Origin: Erinaceus europaeus
Taxonomy: Eukaryota; Chordata; Mammalia; Eulipotyphla; Erinaceidae
Length of the DNA stretch: 64,000 bases
Direction of reading: 5' to 3'
NCBI RefSeq assembly: GCF_950295315.1
Contig: NC_080164.1
Location: 6,681,582 to 6,745,581 of the forward strand
Position numbers and translations under genes: made by a program. The notes under the pieces are model-generated. The model saw only the letters and a program-made list of their open reading frames with translations. It had not been told where the DNA came from and made no database searches. Positions 1 to 10,454 of the stretch are shown here, piece by piece (the first letter of the stretch is position 1; every line of letters begins with the position of its first letter).

Positions 1-78
1 TATCCAACAATGAAGAAATCAATAACCACAATGTTAAACAACAAGGGCAACAAAAGGGGAAATAAATAAATATAAAAA
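1..78 (+). mobile_element. SINE type A, 3' end only (cut by window start)
   Basis: CAACAA-rich tail followed by GGGCAACAAAAGGGG and AAATAAATAAATA, the standard 3' end of the type A SINE. Confidence 0.8.
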
Positions 79-235
79 AATACATATATTGTATCAGGTC
101 AATCACTGTCACATGTCTTTCAGCTATCAAGTATGTCTCTCACTCACATAACCCCACATAAATGACAGAAAGGAAGTTCATAATGATACCCACAATATTA
201 GATGCAGAATTTGTTCCACTGGGAATCATCCCATC

Positions 236-335
236 AGTCTTTTTTTTTTTTTTTTTTTTTTGGCACTGGGTTTATCACTGGGTCTCAGTGCCTGCACTAC
301 AAATCCATCACTACTGGTGGCCATTTGATCTTTAT
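236..335 (-). mobile_element. SINE type A 3' fragment, antisense
   Basis: A poly-T run of about 22 nt at 240-261 is followed by the antisense of the 'CCAGGAGCAGTGGATTCATAGTGCAGGCAC' tail module seen in many copies in this window. The tRNA head is absent. Confidence 0.65.
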
Positions 336-399
336 TTGCTGTTTGTAGAAGTGGTCACCAAGGCACATCAACCAAAATTATAGGTGATTCTCAAACAGG

Positions 400-450
400 G
401 AGATATATGGACGGATGGATGGATGCATGGATGGATGAACAGATGCATGG
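400..450 (+). repeat. Short degenerate GGATGGATGCAT repeat
   Basis: GGACGGATGGATGGATGCATGGATGGATGAACAG: a short imperfect tetranucleotide tract. Confidence 0.6.
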
Positions 451-673
451 GTGGTAGACAGATGGGTGTACTGAAATGTACACAATAAATGCCAAATGCA
501 TTGTTTTACATTTTTAAGCAAGTTATTTGGGAGTAAGTGGCTTGATAACAAATAAGCACTATGAGACAGTATTAAAAGGAAAGGCTCCTGGAAGTGTCCT
601 CATTCTAGATGAAAGAGTTGGCAAGGGAAGGTGCTTTAGATTTGAAGGTATGAATCAGTTAGTCATGCTCTCT

Positions 674-848
674 TTTTTAAAAAAGAAAGTTTCATTTGAT
701 TGCTTATTCATGATAGAGAGAAGGAGAAGGAGCAGAAGGAGGAGAGGGAGAACCAGAGAATCACTCTGGTAGCTTCAGTAGTGAAGACCCAACTAGGGTC
801 CTCATGTTTAAGAGTTCAACGTTTTATCCACTGCACTGCGTCCCAAGC
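674..848 (-). mobile_element. Old SINE, antisense
   Basis: GA-rich body, a GAATCACTCTGGTAGC-type middle, then a region ending in 'ATCCACTGCACTGCGTCCC', the reverse complement of a SINE head. Strongly diverged. Confidence 0.55.
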
Positions 849-1132
849 CACTAGAGAGTGTGTCTTTAAGGAAATATTTCCAAGATTCTAACTGATGGGT
901 ATTTCCCATCAAAGATTTTTTTTTTTATTTTTGTTGCGGTGGGGCGGGCTTTATCAAGGAAAAAAATTGCTTCTTACATTCCACTCAGGTAGTTTCAGTG
1001 CACATTTTTGTAGAAATAAGAAGTCAGAGAGGTCTGTGAGTACACCTGCTTAATTTTGCTTAGATGTATTTCCAAACCTATTTGCACAAGGAACTGAGGG
1101 TCAGATATGCTGCTTTAGAAAGACAACAACTC

Positions 1133-1361
1133 CGGGGGCTGGCAGTAGTGCAGAAGGTTAAGAGCACAAGTCTGCAGGCGTCTGTCTTTCTGTCCCTCTC
1201 TCTGTCTTCCTCCTCTCTCGATTTCTCTCTGTCCTATCCAACAATAGCAATGGCAACTATAATAACAACAACATGGGCAACAAAATGAGAAAAAAAAATG
1301 CCTCCAGGAGCAGTGGATTTGTAGTGCAGGCACAGAGCCACAGAGATAACCGTGAAGGCAA

Positions 1362-1414
<53 letters not shown>

Positions 1415-1450
1415 AGAAAGAAAAAGAAAAGAGAGAGAGGAAGAGACAAA
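1133..1450 (+). mobile_element. SINE type A, internally deleted, with GA-rich tail
   Basis: The head GGGGGCTGGCAGTAGTGCAG runs straight into the CTGCAGGCGTCTGTC body, so the B-box part is deleted. The tail module is followed by (GAAA)/(GA)n at about 1361-1440. Flanking duplication AGAAAGACAACAACTC (1118-1133) / AGAAAGACAGCAACTC (about 1450-1465), one mismatch. Confidence 0.8.
1361..1440 (+). repeat. (GA)n / (GAAA)n microsatellite
   Basis: A pure GA run at about 1377-1410 flanked by AAAGAAAG units, grown from the SINE tail. Long frames reading RERERE or SLSLSL here are low-complexity artefacts. Confidence 0.9.
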
Positions 1451-1782
1451 GAAAGACAGCAACTCAACTACAGGGCAGGAAGTGTGAAAGTCAGTCACCA
1501 GAGGCATCTGAGGCATCTCCTTAGTGCTGCAGTCACCAAACACATGACATGACCATCAGCCACTGTCCTGTAAACCATTGTTTCCCCTCAACCGAGTTCT
1601 TTGGAAAAAAAATATATGGTAAATATTGAAAAAAAATTTACTTAACTGTAATGAGTTTTAGTTTCCTCCTGTGAAAATAAATAGTTTATCTACCCTCTCT
1701 AGTTAGGAGTTAGATTTATAAGATGATGCATGTGAACTCTGAAATCTGTTATCTATGTGATGGTAAGAAATTGAATATTATC

Positions 1783-2077
1783 GGGAGTCAGGTGGTAGCG
1801 CAACAGATTAAGCGCACATGGCGGAAAGTACAAGGACTGGTGTAAAGATCCCAGTTTGAGCCCCCAGCTCCCCACCTGCAGGGGAGTCGTTTCACAGGCG
1901 GTGAAGCAGGTCTGCAGGTGTCTGTCTTTCTCTCCCCCTCTCTGTCTTCCCCTCCTCTCTCCATTTCTCTCTGTCCTATCTAACAATGATGACATCATCA
2001 TCAACAACAACAATAATAACTACAACAACAATAAAAAACAACAAGGGCAACAAAAGGGAAAATAAATAAATAGTAAA
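1783..2077 (+). mobile_element. SINE type A, full length
   Basis: Starts GGGAGTCAGGTGGTAGCGCAA (box A-like) with a B-box-like 'GTTTGAGCCCC', then the CT-rich body, CAACAA tail and AAATAAATAAATAG. Confidence 0.85.
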
Positions 2078-2092
2078 AAATATATTTAATAT

Positions 2093-2305
2093 TAACGGTG
2101 ACACTGGTTGAGTACACACATTACAGTAGGCAAGGACCTGGGTTTGAGCCCTGAGTCCTGCCCTGCCTGTAGGGGGAAAGTTTTGTGAGTGGTGAAGCAG
2201 TGTTGCAGGTGTCTCTCTGTCTCTCTCCTCAGTCACCCCCTTCCTTCTCAACTTCTAGTTGTCTCTATAGAATAATTAAATTAAGATAATAAAAAAGACA
2301 TTTAA
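2093..2305 (+). mobile_element. SINE type B
   Basis: Head GGTGACACTGGTTGAGTACAC, B box GGGTTTGAGCCC, body CTGCCTGTAGGGGGAAAG, then a TCTC-rich part and an A-rich end. Flanked by ATATTTAATATTA / ACATTTAATATTA, so it inserted just after the tail of the previous SINE. Confidence 0.8.
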
Positions 2306-3086
2306 TATTATCACTCAACTTTAGTATTGGACTTTATCTTTGATTTAAAAAAGTAACTTGTGAATCGAAGGGCTGATCTTATAAAAATTGCTACTTATGG
2401 ATTACATCTGTTAAAATAAGCTCTCTGTCTCCTTCCTTCACCACTTATAATAAAATTATAAATCTATGACAGTTGTGATCAGATCTTCATAGTTCATAGA
2501 AAAATGTAATTTTGGAAGGAAGCCTTCAATCATTTAAGATTTGAGGTTGTCCATTGTATATGTTTCTCAAGACCTCTCATGATGCCATTAAATTTGAGCC
2601 CACAGCCCTTTATTGCTCTGTGATTTTGGGGAGTGGGAGTGGTATGCAGACAACCATGTATTTTTTTTTTCCAGCCGGGAAACTTTGGAAATAAGATTTC
2701 CATCGTATGAGGTCAAGAACTTGTTTGGACACATAACAGAAATCTAGTGTATCCTGAATTGTTTAATACTAAGAAAGAGTCAATTATTTTTTATACTTGA
2801 AAGTGAACTGAACCTATGTATTTGATATATCATCCTATGATGGGCAAAGGGTAACAGGGCAGGACACAGTTGAGAGAGTCATGAGAAGAAATAAAGATGT
2901 CCTCTCATTGTCAGCCCACTCAGTTAACTGGCATCAACTGGAGTGACAGAGGAAAGTGTTCTGGATCCAGGTCAGTCACCAATGGCATGGGGGAAAAAAA
3001 ACTGAAAAAGGATACCATTAATTCAAAAAGATCTTCTCTCATGACCAGGTACTGCTCACTGGCTTATGTCATTCATCTCTGTCTCT

Positions 3087-3345
3087 CTCTCTCTTTTTTT
3101 TTTTTTTGCCCTTGTGTATTTTTTTTTATTGTTGTGTAGTTATTATTGATGCCATCATTGTTGGATAGGACAGAAAGAAATGGAGGGGGGGGGGAGAGAA
3201 AGACAGACACCTGCAGACCTGCTTCACTGCCTGTGAAACAACTCCCCTGCAGGTGGGGAGCTGGGGGCTTGAACCAGGATCCTTAGGCCGGTCCTTGTGC
3301 TTTGCACCATGTGCGCTTAATCCGCTGCACTACCACCTGACTCCC
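3087..3345 (-). mobile_element. SINE type A, antisense, full length
   Basis: Poly-T, antisense CAACAA tail, GA-rich body, CTGCAGGTGGGGAGCTGGGGG, ending CACTACCACCTGACTCCC. Direct repeats CATCTCTGTCTCT at 3074-3086 and 3346-3358. Confidence 0.88.
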
Positions 3346-3700
3346 CATCTCTGTCTCTTAGTCAAAATTGGATATGTCGGAATCTTGAAAGTTCTCTCTA
3401 AACTAAGTAAGAAGTGGGAGGAAACCATGAAAGAAAGCAGACATTGTTTATTCTTTGCACTACTATTCACTAGTGATGCTGCATTCCATACACATAGATA
3501 TGTACGTAATGTGTAAATGCTATATTAGCTATTTATACACATTGGTTTATCGACTTTTCATTTTAGGCCAGCAAGGTAAGTATCTTTGTTTTATGGCTAA
3601 GAAACTATGTCTTGTACTTTGGTGGTGGGTGTGGTGTGGAACTATATACACTGTAATCTTACCATCTTGTAACAAAGTATTAACAACATAAAAGCTTAAA

Positions 3701-3813
3701 AAAGAAAGGAAGGAAGGAAGGAAGGGAGGGAGGGAGGGAGGGAGGAAGGAAGGAAGGAAGGAAGGAAGGAAGGAAGGAAGGGAGGGAGGAAGGAAGGAAG
3801 GAAGGAAGGAAGA
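3701..3813 (+). repeat. (GGAA)n / (GGGA)n microsatellite
   Basis: About 110 bp of GGAA and GGGA tetramers. GGAA arrays can bind ETS factors in other contexts, but nothing here shows that they do so. Confidence 0.95.
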
Positions 3814-3825
3814 ATCTGGGTCTTG

Positions 3826-3990
3826 GGCTGGGTGGTGGCACACCTGGTTACTATGCATAGGGACCAGGGTTCAAGCCCTGCAGAGAGGAAGCTTCAAGAG
3901 TAGTGAAGCAATGCTGTAAGTGTCTCTTTGTCTCCCACCCCCTCAAGTTCTCTCTGTCTCTTTTCAGTAAATAAATCAGATACTTTTAAA
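3826..3990 (+). mobile_element. SINE type B
   Basis: GGGCTGGGTGGTGGCACACCTGG head, GGGTTCAAGCCC B box, AGGAAGCTTCAAGAGTAGTGAAGCA body, AATAAAT end. Confidence 0.8.
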
Positions 3991-4017
3991 AAATGGAGGG
4001 AAAATAGTTTTTTTAAA

Positions 4018-4199
4018 AAGTGAAGGATCCCATTTCAAGCCCCCAGTTCCCCACCTGCAGGGAGTTACTTCACAGGCAGTGAAGCAGGTCTACTGGTACC
4101 TATCTTTTCTCTCTCCCTCTCTGTCTTCCCCTCCTCTCTCCACTTCTCTCTGTCCTATCCAACAACAACATTAATAGCAACAACAATAATGACTACAAC
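4018..4199 (+). mobile_element. SINE type A, 5' truncated, part 1 (split by an LTR)
   Basis: Starts at the GGATCCC before the B box and runs through the CT-rich body into the CAACAA tail. It is interrupted at 4200 and resumes at 4605. Confidence 0.85.
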
Positions 4200-4604
4200 T
4201 GCCAGGCTAGCATGAAGGTGTTTCTTCCCGGACACGAGCTCTCTGGGTTAGAGAGAACTCGACCAGTTCCAACCTGGACTGCTGCTTACTCAGCGACACT
4301 GGAGAGAGACCAGGAACTCGTGGCAGAGCAGTGTGTCTTTATTGATCAGAAACAATGCTTTTATATATTTTGAAACGGAAGTGGCAAGTCGGAAATGGCT
4401 AGGAAAGGGGATGGAGAAAAGGAAAGAGCGGAAGGTAGAAAGCTTTCATAGCAACAATTGTGAAGGTTTTAACGGGTGCGATTAATTAATACCCTGCAGG
4501 CAGGGCAGGTCTTAGGCAAAATAATGATTATATAAATAGACCATAGTATCAGCAATGGAGGATGAAGCAGAGAAGGGGAGGGGGGGCTGGCTTAAGGCCT
4601 GACA
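4200..4604 (-). mobile_element. Solo LTR 1 (ERVK-like), antisense
   Basis: Read on the minus strand, the 405-bp element starts TGTCAGGCC and ends GCTAGCCTGGCA. A perfect 6-bp duplication TACAAC (4194-4199, 4605-4610) lies inside the host SINE. The sense strand carries a TATA-like stretch and an AATAAA signal (antisense TTTATT near 4340). The 6-bp duplication is typical of class II retroviral integration. There is no internal region and no coding capacity. Confidence 0.88.
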
Positions 4605-4690
4605 TACAACAACAATAAAAAGAACAAGAGCAACAAAAGGGAAAATAAATAAATATTTAAAAAATTTAAAATAATAAAAATAAAAGACTA
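4605..4690 (+). mobile_element. SINE type A, part 2 (tail after LTR 1)
   Basis: TACAACAACAATAAAAAG, AGAGCAACAAAAGGG and AAATAAATAAAT continue the SINE interrupted at 4199. Confidence 0.85.
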
Positions 4691-5194
4691 TGTCTTGGAA
4701 AAACCAAGGATGCAGAGCTAACTAAAAGTATTATCTAACTCTACCCTGGACTTTCTACCCATCATACAGTGTTTGTTAAAATTAACTTTTATTAAAGAAA
4801 GCATACACATTTGAAGAGAATAAGGTGATAAATTCTCAAGATCTTACATTGCCCGACTTTGACCACTGTAAGATCTTTTTTGCTACCTCTCCTCTTCCAA
4901 TGGTTTAGTTTCAACAAGCTAAAGCATATTGTTTTATCTGTAAATACTCAAATATGAATATAAAAGCACACTTTAAAGTGACCGTAAGAAAGTTAAGCAC
5001 AAAAACTGATTGTTTGATATTACCAAATCCAACCGGTTGTTAAAGTCTTAAACTGTTATAATTTATCTAAATCAGTATCCCAGTAACTTCTACACCAAAT
5101 CTAGTTTATTTTACACAAAAAATCATTTCTTACTAGACAGAAGTGTTGTGTGACTAAAAGAAAACTTCAAAGAGGAGCCCAGCTACTCAGAATA
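4691..5194. other. Intron without recognisable feature
   Basis: AT-rich DNA without long frames or a recognised repeat head. Read as VSNL1 intron 1. Confidence 0.6.
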
Positions 5195-5325
5195 AGTCAC
5201 CTAATATCTAGAAAATGAAGATTATACCCTTGAGATTAATTCTAAGGATTAATAACGTAATGTCTATGAACGTGTTTAGAACAGTCTTTGGCATGGGCAA
5301 GGTCTTAATGAATGTTGGTTTTCTT
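5195..5325 (+). mobile_element. MIR relic (3' half)
   Basis: The order of words follows the MIR core and 3' end: AAGTCACCTAATATC, AAAATGAAGATTATACC, AGGATTAATAACGTAATG, TTTAGAACAGTCTTTGGCATG, then TTAATGAATGTTGG. Ancient and diverged. Confidence 0.6.
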
Positions 5326-5729
5326 TCCTAAACATTTTTAAAAGGATAAAATGAAATCATATGCCAAGAAGCTTGAGGAAACTTCTTGGAGTGCTTTGGC
5401 TATTGGTCCCTGGAGAGTACTCCCATTTTGTTTCTGGATGGAAATTGGACCACAGTTATGCCAAAGTGGCTAATGAGTAATGCCTCTGAGTCCTCCCCAC
5501 TGAGATGTGTGTAACTCAGTGGTGTTCCTGCGTGAGAAGGAAGAGAATTTCTTGACTTCTAAATTATATGAAACTCAGAAAAAATGACAATGCTATAAAA
5601 TATTTCCACATCACAGCTATTATAATACGATATAACTAAACATGTTAGCAGAAATTAGCAATGTTATTGTCAAGACAATGTGATTTTTAGAAATAGAGGT
5701 GATTGATTGGATTAAGATTTGAATTTGCA

Positions 5730-5935
5730 GGCTGAGGAGATAGCATAGTGATTCTGCAGATGACTTTCATGCCTGAGGCTCTGAGGTCTAAGGTTCAATC
5801 CCCAGCACCACTATAAGCCAGAGCTGAGCAGTGCTCTGGTCTCTCTCTATCTATCTATCTGTCTATCTGTCTTTCTCTGTATTGCTCTCATTCAAATAAA
5901 ATGAATGAAATATTTAAAAAATCAACATGATAAAA
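5730..5935 (+). mobile_element. SINE type C
   Basis: GGCTGAGGAGATAGCATAGTG head, GAGGTCTAAGGTTCAATCCC B box, CCAGAGCTGAGCAGTGCTCTGG, then TCTATC repeats and an AATAAAATGAATG end. Confidence 0.8.
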
Positions 5936-6139
5936 ATGATTTGCATTTTTTTCTGTTCATTTATGAATGTGGGCATATGTTCATATATGAATGTTTAAAT
6001 GTGAACACTGCATTTTTCAAAAATTTTAATTTTCTTCTGGTATAACATAGAGATTCTGAATAAGTTAATCTAAATTATCTAAAGATCAAACATCAGTAAT
6101 ATGGCAAAATAAAAATACTACTGAGATAGAACCGTGAAT

Positions 6140-6345
6140 AAGAACTGAATATGAATTCTGATCCCATCACCTAATGGCTCTGTGGCCTTAGGAAAATGAT
6201 TTAGTCTTAGGAAAATGATTTAGTCTTAGGAAAATGATGTATTCTTTTAACCTCAGCCTTCACTTTTGTAAAATATGAATCATAATGCTTCTCAAAATGA
6301 CTGTGGAAACGAGAGATAGCCCATATTAAGTCCTTGGAAGAATGC
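6140..6345 (+). mobile_element. MIR relic containing a triplicated 19-mer
   Basis: CCTAATGGCTCTGTGGCCTTAGG and CCTCAGCCTTCACTTTTGTAAAAT follow the MIR 'tgtgaccttgggcaagtc ... cctcagtttcctcatctgtaaaat' order. A 19-bp unit starting CTTAGGAAAATGATTTAGT is repeated at 6187, 6206 and 6225 (last copy partial). Confidence 0.55.
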
Positions 6346-6398
6346 TGGCATTTAACTGACATTCCATTTGTCATGATCAAACAGAAATTGATTTCAGG

Positions 6399-6545
6399 TC
6401 ATACTCCCCAAGGGATAAAGAACAGGGGCACTTCCAACGGGGGGGATGGAACTCGGAACTCTGCAGGAACTGTGGAATTGTATCCCTTTTATCTTATAAC
6501 CTTGCTAATCATTATCAAATCACTAATAAAATTTTTAAAAAGAAC
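6399..6545 (+). mobile_element. R-family repeat, 3' end
   Basis: GGGATAAAGAACAGGGGCAC, GGAACTGTGGAATTGTATCCC, then ATCAAATCACTAATAAAATTTTTAAAAAG: the same poly(A)-type 3' end as the R copies near 10, 17, 26 and 53 kb. Confidence 0.65.
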
Positions 6546-7407
6546 TTCTAAACTAAAAAGGTAAATCAATTCACAATTAAGAAGTTTTGAACTAAGCATA
6601 GCCCACAGATCATCTGAAAATATTGGGGAGTTCCACCCATGTTCTAGATGTCTTGACGTAGAGTCATTATTAATGAGGGCTCAGCACAATGACAGTAATA
6701 TCATATCCTTGGACTGCTTGTGTCTGTGCTTGTAGGAAATGCAACATGTGTTATGCTGTGTTAAAAATACTTCCTATAATGTCTACCAGAGGTTGTCAGT
6801 AAGTTGTATTCAGATTTTTATAACAGGCCTACGAGATTATGCATCTGTGACAGGACTCTCACTGGGACATGATATAACAGAAAGAAAACCAGAAGTCTAT
6901 AGAGCTCTTCATCTAGCTTTCTGAAGAGTAGTTATTGGTTCCTATAATAAATAACCAAGAATCAGCACGTTTCTTTGCATTCTGATCTTTTTTAGACACC
7001 ACAGACTAAGATGGTGAGAAAACTTTGGTTTATGGTTGCCTGGGACTAAATGTGAGTGGAGTTTTTTTTTTAATTAAAATAAAAGAAAAAGATGAATTCT
7101 TTCATAAAAATTCTCCAGTTTTACAAACTGAATTTGACAAAATTCTGAAAACTAGAATTTAAAAAAAAACTTGCTGTTTGCATTCCAGGTAATTAAACGA
7201 ATCCTTGGTTCTTCACGTCCCTACAGAATATGACTTAATTTACTGAGAACTGAGGATATGCTCTTTTGAATTCCCTAGTAATCCCTTCCTCTAAATAAAT
7301 AAATACATGTATATATTTATTTATTTATAATATTTGTAGGATGTTTGGAAAGTAAAACCTAGGAAAAAGAATAAAATTACCTACAGTCTTTTATTATGTT
7401 ACATCTT
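6546..7407. other. Intron without recognisable feature
   Basis: AT-rich. No repeat head or convincing frame seen. Confidence 0.5.
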
Positions 7408-7618
7408 TTTTTAATTCTTATTTATTTATTACTAGATAAAGACAGAGAGAAATTGATAGAGGAGGGAGAGGTAGAAGGAGAGAAACAGAGAGACAACTGT
7501 AACACTGCTTCACCCACTTGTGAAGCATTCCCCCTGCAAGTGGGAAACAAGGGTTGAACCTTTGTCCTTGCGTACTTCAATGTATGCACTTAAACACATG
7601 TGCCACCACTTGGTCCCA
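7408..7618 (-). mobile_element. SINE type B, antisense
   Basis: TTATTTATTTATTACTAG, GAGAGAAATTGATAGAGG, CCCCCTGCAAGTGGGAA, ending GTGCCACCACTTGGTCCC. Confidence 0.82.
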
Positions 7619-7619
7619 A

Positions 7620-8242
7620 TACATCTTCTTTATAAAGATTTTTCTAATAAAAACTGGGCATTTCTTTGACACTTTCATCTCTCCTTTTTTTCACATGACT
7701 TTAACAATTAAGACCGTTTATAAACACATTCTCCATCTTATGTGTGCAAAAAGTTACCTCACTTTTGTCCCATTGTTACACATTTTGGCTTTTGAAATCC
7801 CACTGAAAGGAATATTTTGCATATAGCTCCTTACCATGTTAAGGGTGACCTGGACAGTGTTGATGGCATATATTTCCAGACATTTCTAACCAAGGGAGTG
7901 ATTTCTTCGAAACCAGGCTTGATGCTTAGTAACAGAAGTGGAATTCTAGAGGCTAGAAGGCCTGGGGAGCTGTAACATTTGTTTCACAGAAAGCCAGTAT
8001 AAACTATCTAGTAATTTCCAGGGATGTCTTTAGAAGCAGGTGGCTGTGTTCCTTACAGACATTTAAAAAAAGCTTCTTCAGATCAAAACCTACTTGTGAT
8101 GATATGAAATCCTACTGCTTGAGACACTTGATTTTGAAACAGGAAACAGGAAAGCCACCGTGAGGCTGAGGTCCCGGACCACAGACTGTTCCTATCATGT
8201 GCTTTGTCTTATTATCATCCTGCTCTTCTCCATCCCATTTCT
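7620..8242. other. Intron without recognisable feature
   Basis: No repeat or gene recognised. Confidence 0.5.
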
Positions 8243-8490
8243 ATTTATTTATTTTTATCACCTCCAAGGCCATTACAGGGGCTTAGTGCCTACACTACAA
8301 ATGCACTGCTCCTGGCAACCTTTTTTTTTTTTCTTTTTATTGGACAGGACAGACAGAAACTGAGAGAGGAGGAGAAATAGAGAGGGAGAGAGTAAGACAG
8401 CTACAGACCTGCTTTACCGCTCCTGAAACAGCCTTCCTACAGGTGGGGAGCCAGGGACTCGAACCCAGATCCTTGAGTAGGTAACTTGCA
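8243..8490 (-). mobile_element. SINE type A, antisense, head truncated
   Basis: TTATTTATTTTTATCACC, the antisense tail module (GCCTACACTACAAATGCACTGCTCC), poly-T, then TTGGACAGGACAG and a GA-rich body. It stops near GATCCTTGAGTAGG. Confidence 0.75.
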
Positions 8491-8499
8491 CTTCCATCC

Positions 8500-9210
8500 C
8501 ATTTCTAGAAGTATGTGTCCTGCAAGTCTGGGAATTTCTAGAAAGTATGTAGAGACTCATTACTTTAGGGGTTTCTCCTCAGTCATGCGTATCCAAGGCA
8601 TCCTAAGAAAATGTTAAGAGTATTAAAACATAAAAAAAAAATAAAAAAGAAAGAAACTGTTAAGAGGTATGTAAAAGAGAATTCACTCATATCTGTTTTA
8701 GCTTAAATCAATTTCTCGGTCCCCCCCCCCTTGGGAGCAAAGTTTTGTCAGAAGAAAATAAATAAAAGTCTGTTGTTTTTTGTGTGTGTGCACGTAGGAG
8801 GTAGGAAGTGAGCACCTTTGTGCAGTTTGTTCTACCCCGTACCAGCTCTGAGCCCCACTTGGACATGTCCTGGAGGCTCTTAAATTTTCTCTTACTCGGT
8901 CAGCAGACTGCTCATATGTTTCTGCCACATGCCAGGAATCGACTTTGACTCCTGGGATATCAAACTTCAGATAAAGCTCGGCCTTCAAGAAACATCTGGT
9001 GAAGTGAAATGGAGCAGATATTCACAGAATGGTGAAACGTTGGCATTCTGATGAAACAGACTACCTGCCTAGCGTTTTCGAAAATAAGGCACCAAGTGAA
9101 ATGGCTGATAAAAAAGTCATCTGTGGTCTTATGAGGTTCAAGGTCAATGGATTTAACGCTCCTGGTCTGAAAGAAACACTCCTGAGTGCTGATTTTTACG
9201 TTGCTTTTAT
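8500..9210. other. Intron with a C10 run, no gene seen
   Basis: Short minus-strand frames here have no recognisable family. A C-run lies near 8721-8730. Confidence 0.45.
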
Positions 9211-9214
9211 ATGA

Positions 9215-9460
9215 GATTTTATCTGCCTGTTGCATCAATTCATTCATAATTTCAGTAACTACATTTTGAACATCTATCATTTGCCTATCACAAGGCTGTG
9301 GGAGACATAAAGCAGCCATCATCCTGGACTCATGGAGATCAGACTCTAGTTTGGAAATTAGGTTGTAAACCAACAGCCACCAAATAGTAAATGATGGAAA
9401 GAAAGTACTGTGGGTAAAAATTGCTCAACACTGTAAAAACAGGTAACAAGGAGGCTTATT
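9215..9460 (-). mobile_element. L2-like relic, antisense
   Basis: TTCATTCATAATTTC, TTTTGAACATCTATC, AAGGCTGTGGGAGACATAAA, CTGGACTCATGGAGATCAGACTCTAG follow, in order, the reverse complement of the ancient L2 3' end. Diverged. Confidence 0.5.
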
Positions 9461-9660
9461 TTGAGCTGTTTGAAGTAACAGATTCCAGGGTAATCCACTG
9501 AGATCTAGATTGCCACTTCAGTCTTCTGGGACTAAGATGTGTTTATTGAAGGAGGTAGTGGCTGTGTTTCTCTTTCAGATGGGAAGAGTGTGAGTCTCGC
9601 CCCTACCATCCCCATCTTAGTTTTTACAAGCTTATAGTAATGAAGGTAACAACAGAACTT

Positions 9661-9722
9661 TTTTTTTTATTAGTGATTTACAAAATTACAGGATAACAGG
9701 GGTACGATTCCACAACGTTCCC
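9661..9722 (-). mobile_element. R-family repeat copy 1, 3' tip (split by LTR 2)
   Basis: TTTTTTTTATTAGTGATTTAC is the antisense poly(A) end of R. GATTCCACAACGTTCCC continues beyond the LTR at 10180 (CACCACCAGAG). Confidence 0.75.
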
Positions 9723-10179
9723 TGTTGGGTAGTATGCCAGCTCCCCTGGCTTAAAGTTTCTGTCTTTAATCCTGCTTAACTAAGCATCGGCATTATGCCG
9801 GGCTAGCTTCGCAGGCGGGAGACAAGATGACCAGAAACTCATGGTTGAGCTGTACGCAGTATCTCTTTATTCATGTAGAACGCAGCATAATCTAAGCCAA
9901 GCTAAGCTAAACCAAAACTAACAATCCTGTCCTTATATATACTTGCCAAGTAGGGTGTAAACAGGATATGATGTAGAGAGGGTGGAGCAAAAAGAGATTG
10001 GTGAAAATCAGGGTGTGACAAGGAGAGGGGGCAGAGCAGGCAGGAATTCTAGCACTGAACCACCAATGCCCTGGAGGGAGGGTGGTGCTTAGTTAACAGT
10101 GGTTATGTAAATAGAATACAGTGTTAAGTAGGGGGGATTAAACCAATGAAACAGAAGGGGTCTTAGAAGCATACCAACA
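9723..10179 (-). mobile_element. Solo LTR 2 (ERVK-like) with extended U5, antisense
   Basis: Flanked by perfect 6-bp GTTCCC repeats (9717-9722, 10180-10185). Minus-strand ends are TGTTGGTATGC and TACCCAACA. The U5 core GCTAGCCCGGC, which is terminal in LTRs 1 and 5, is followed here by about 73 extra bp before the end of the element. The sense strand has TATATATAAG and GAATAAAGAG (poly(A) signal). No internal genes. Confidence 0.85.
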
Positions 10180-10400
10180 GTTCCCACCACCAGAGTTTTG
10201 TATTCCCATTCCCTCTATTGGAAACTACAGTGATTCTCCCAAGGTCAAGGACATAGATTGGCTATTATTTCTATAATTATCTGTCCACTTGATGAAATTT
10301 AGATGATGATCTCTATGAAACAATATTATCATGGTGAATAAATTATAAGTATTGTCCATGCAGGTTAATTGATGCCTAGATTTTATAGGTGGTAGTTGTA
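10180..10400 (-). mobile_element. R-family repeat copy 1, body
   Basis: TTCCCACCACCAGAGTTTTG, GGAAACTACAGTGATTCTCC and GGCTATTATTTCTATAATTATC match, in reverse complement, the R copy at 26540-26995. Confidence 0.7.
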
Positions 10401-10454
10401 ATGATCTTGTGATAAAGTCAATATTATTGAGAATTACAGGTAAATCCCATGCAT

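Noticed and set aside
3701..3813. CRISPR-like or other spaced repeat array
   Set aside because: A simple GGAA/GGGA microsatellite without spacers. The genome is mammalian.
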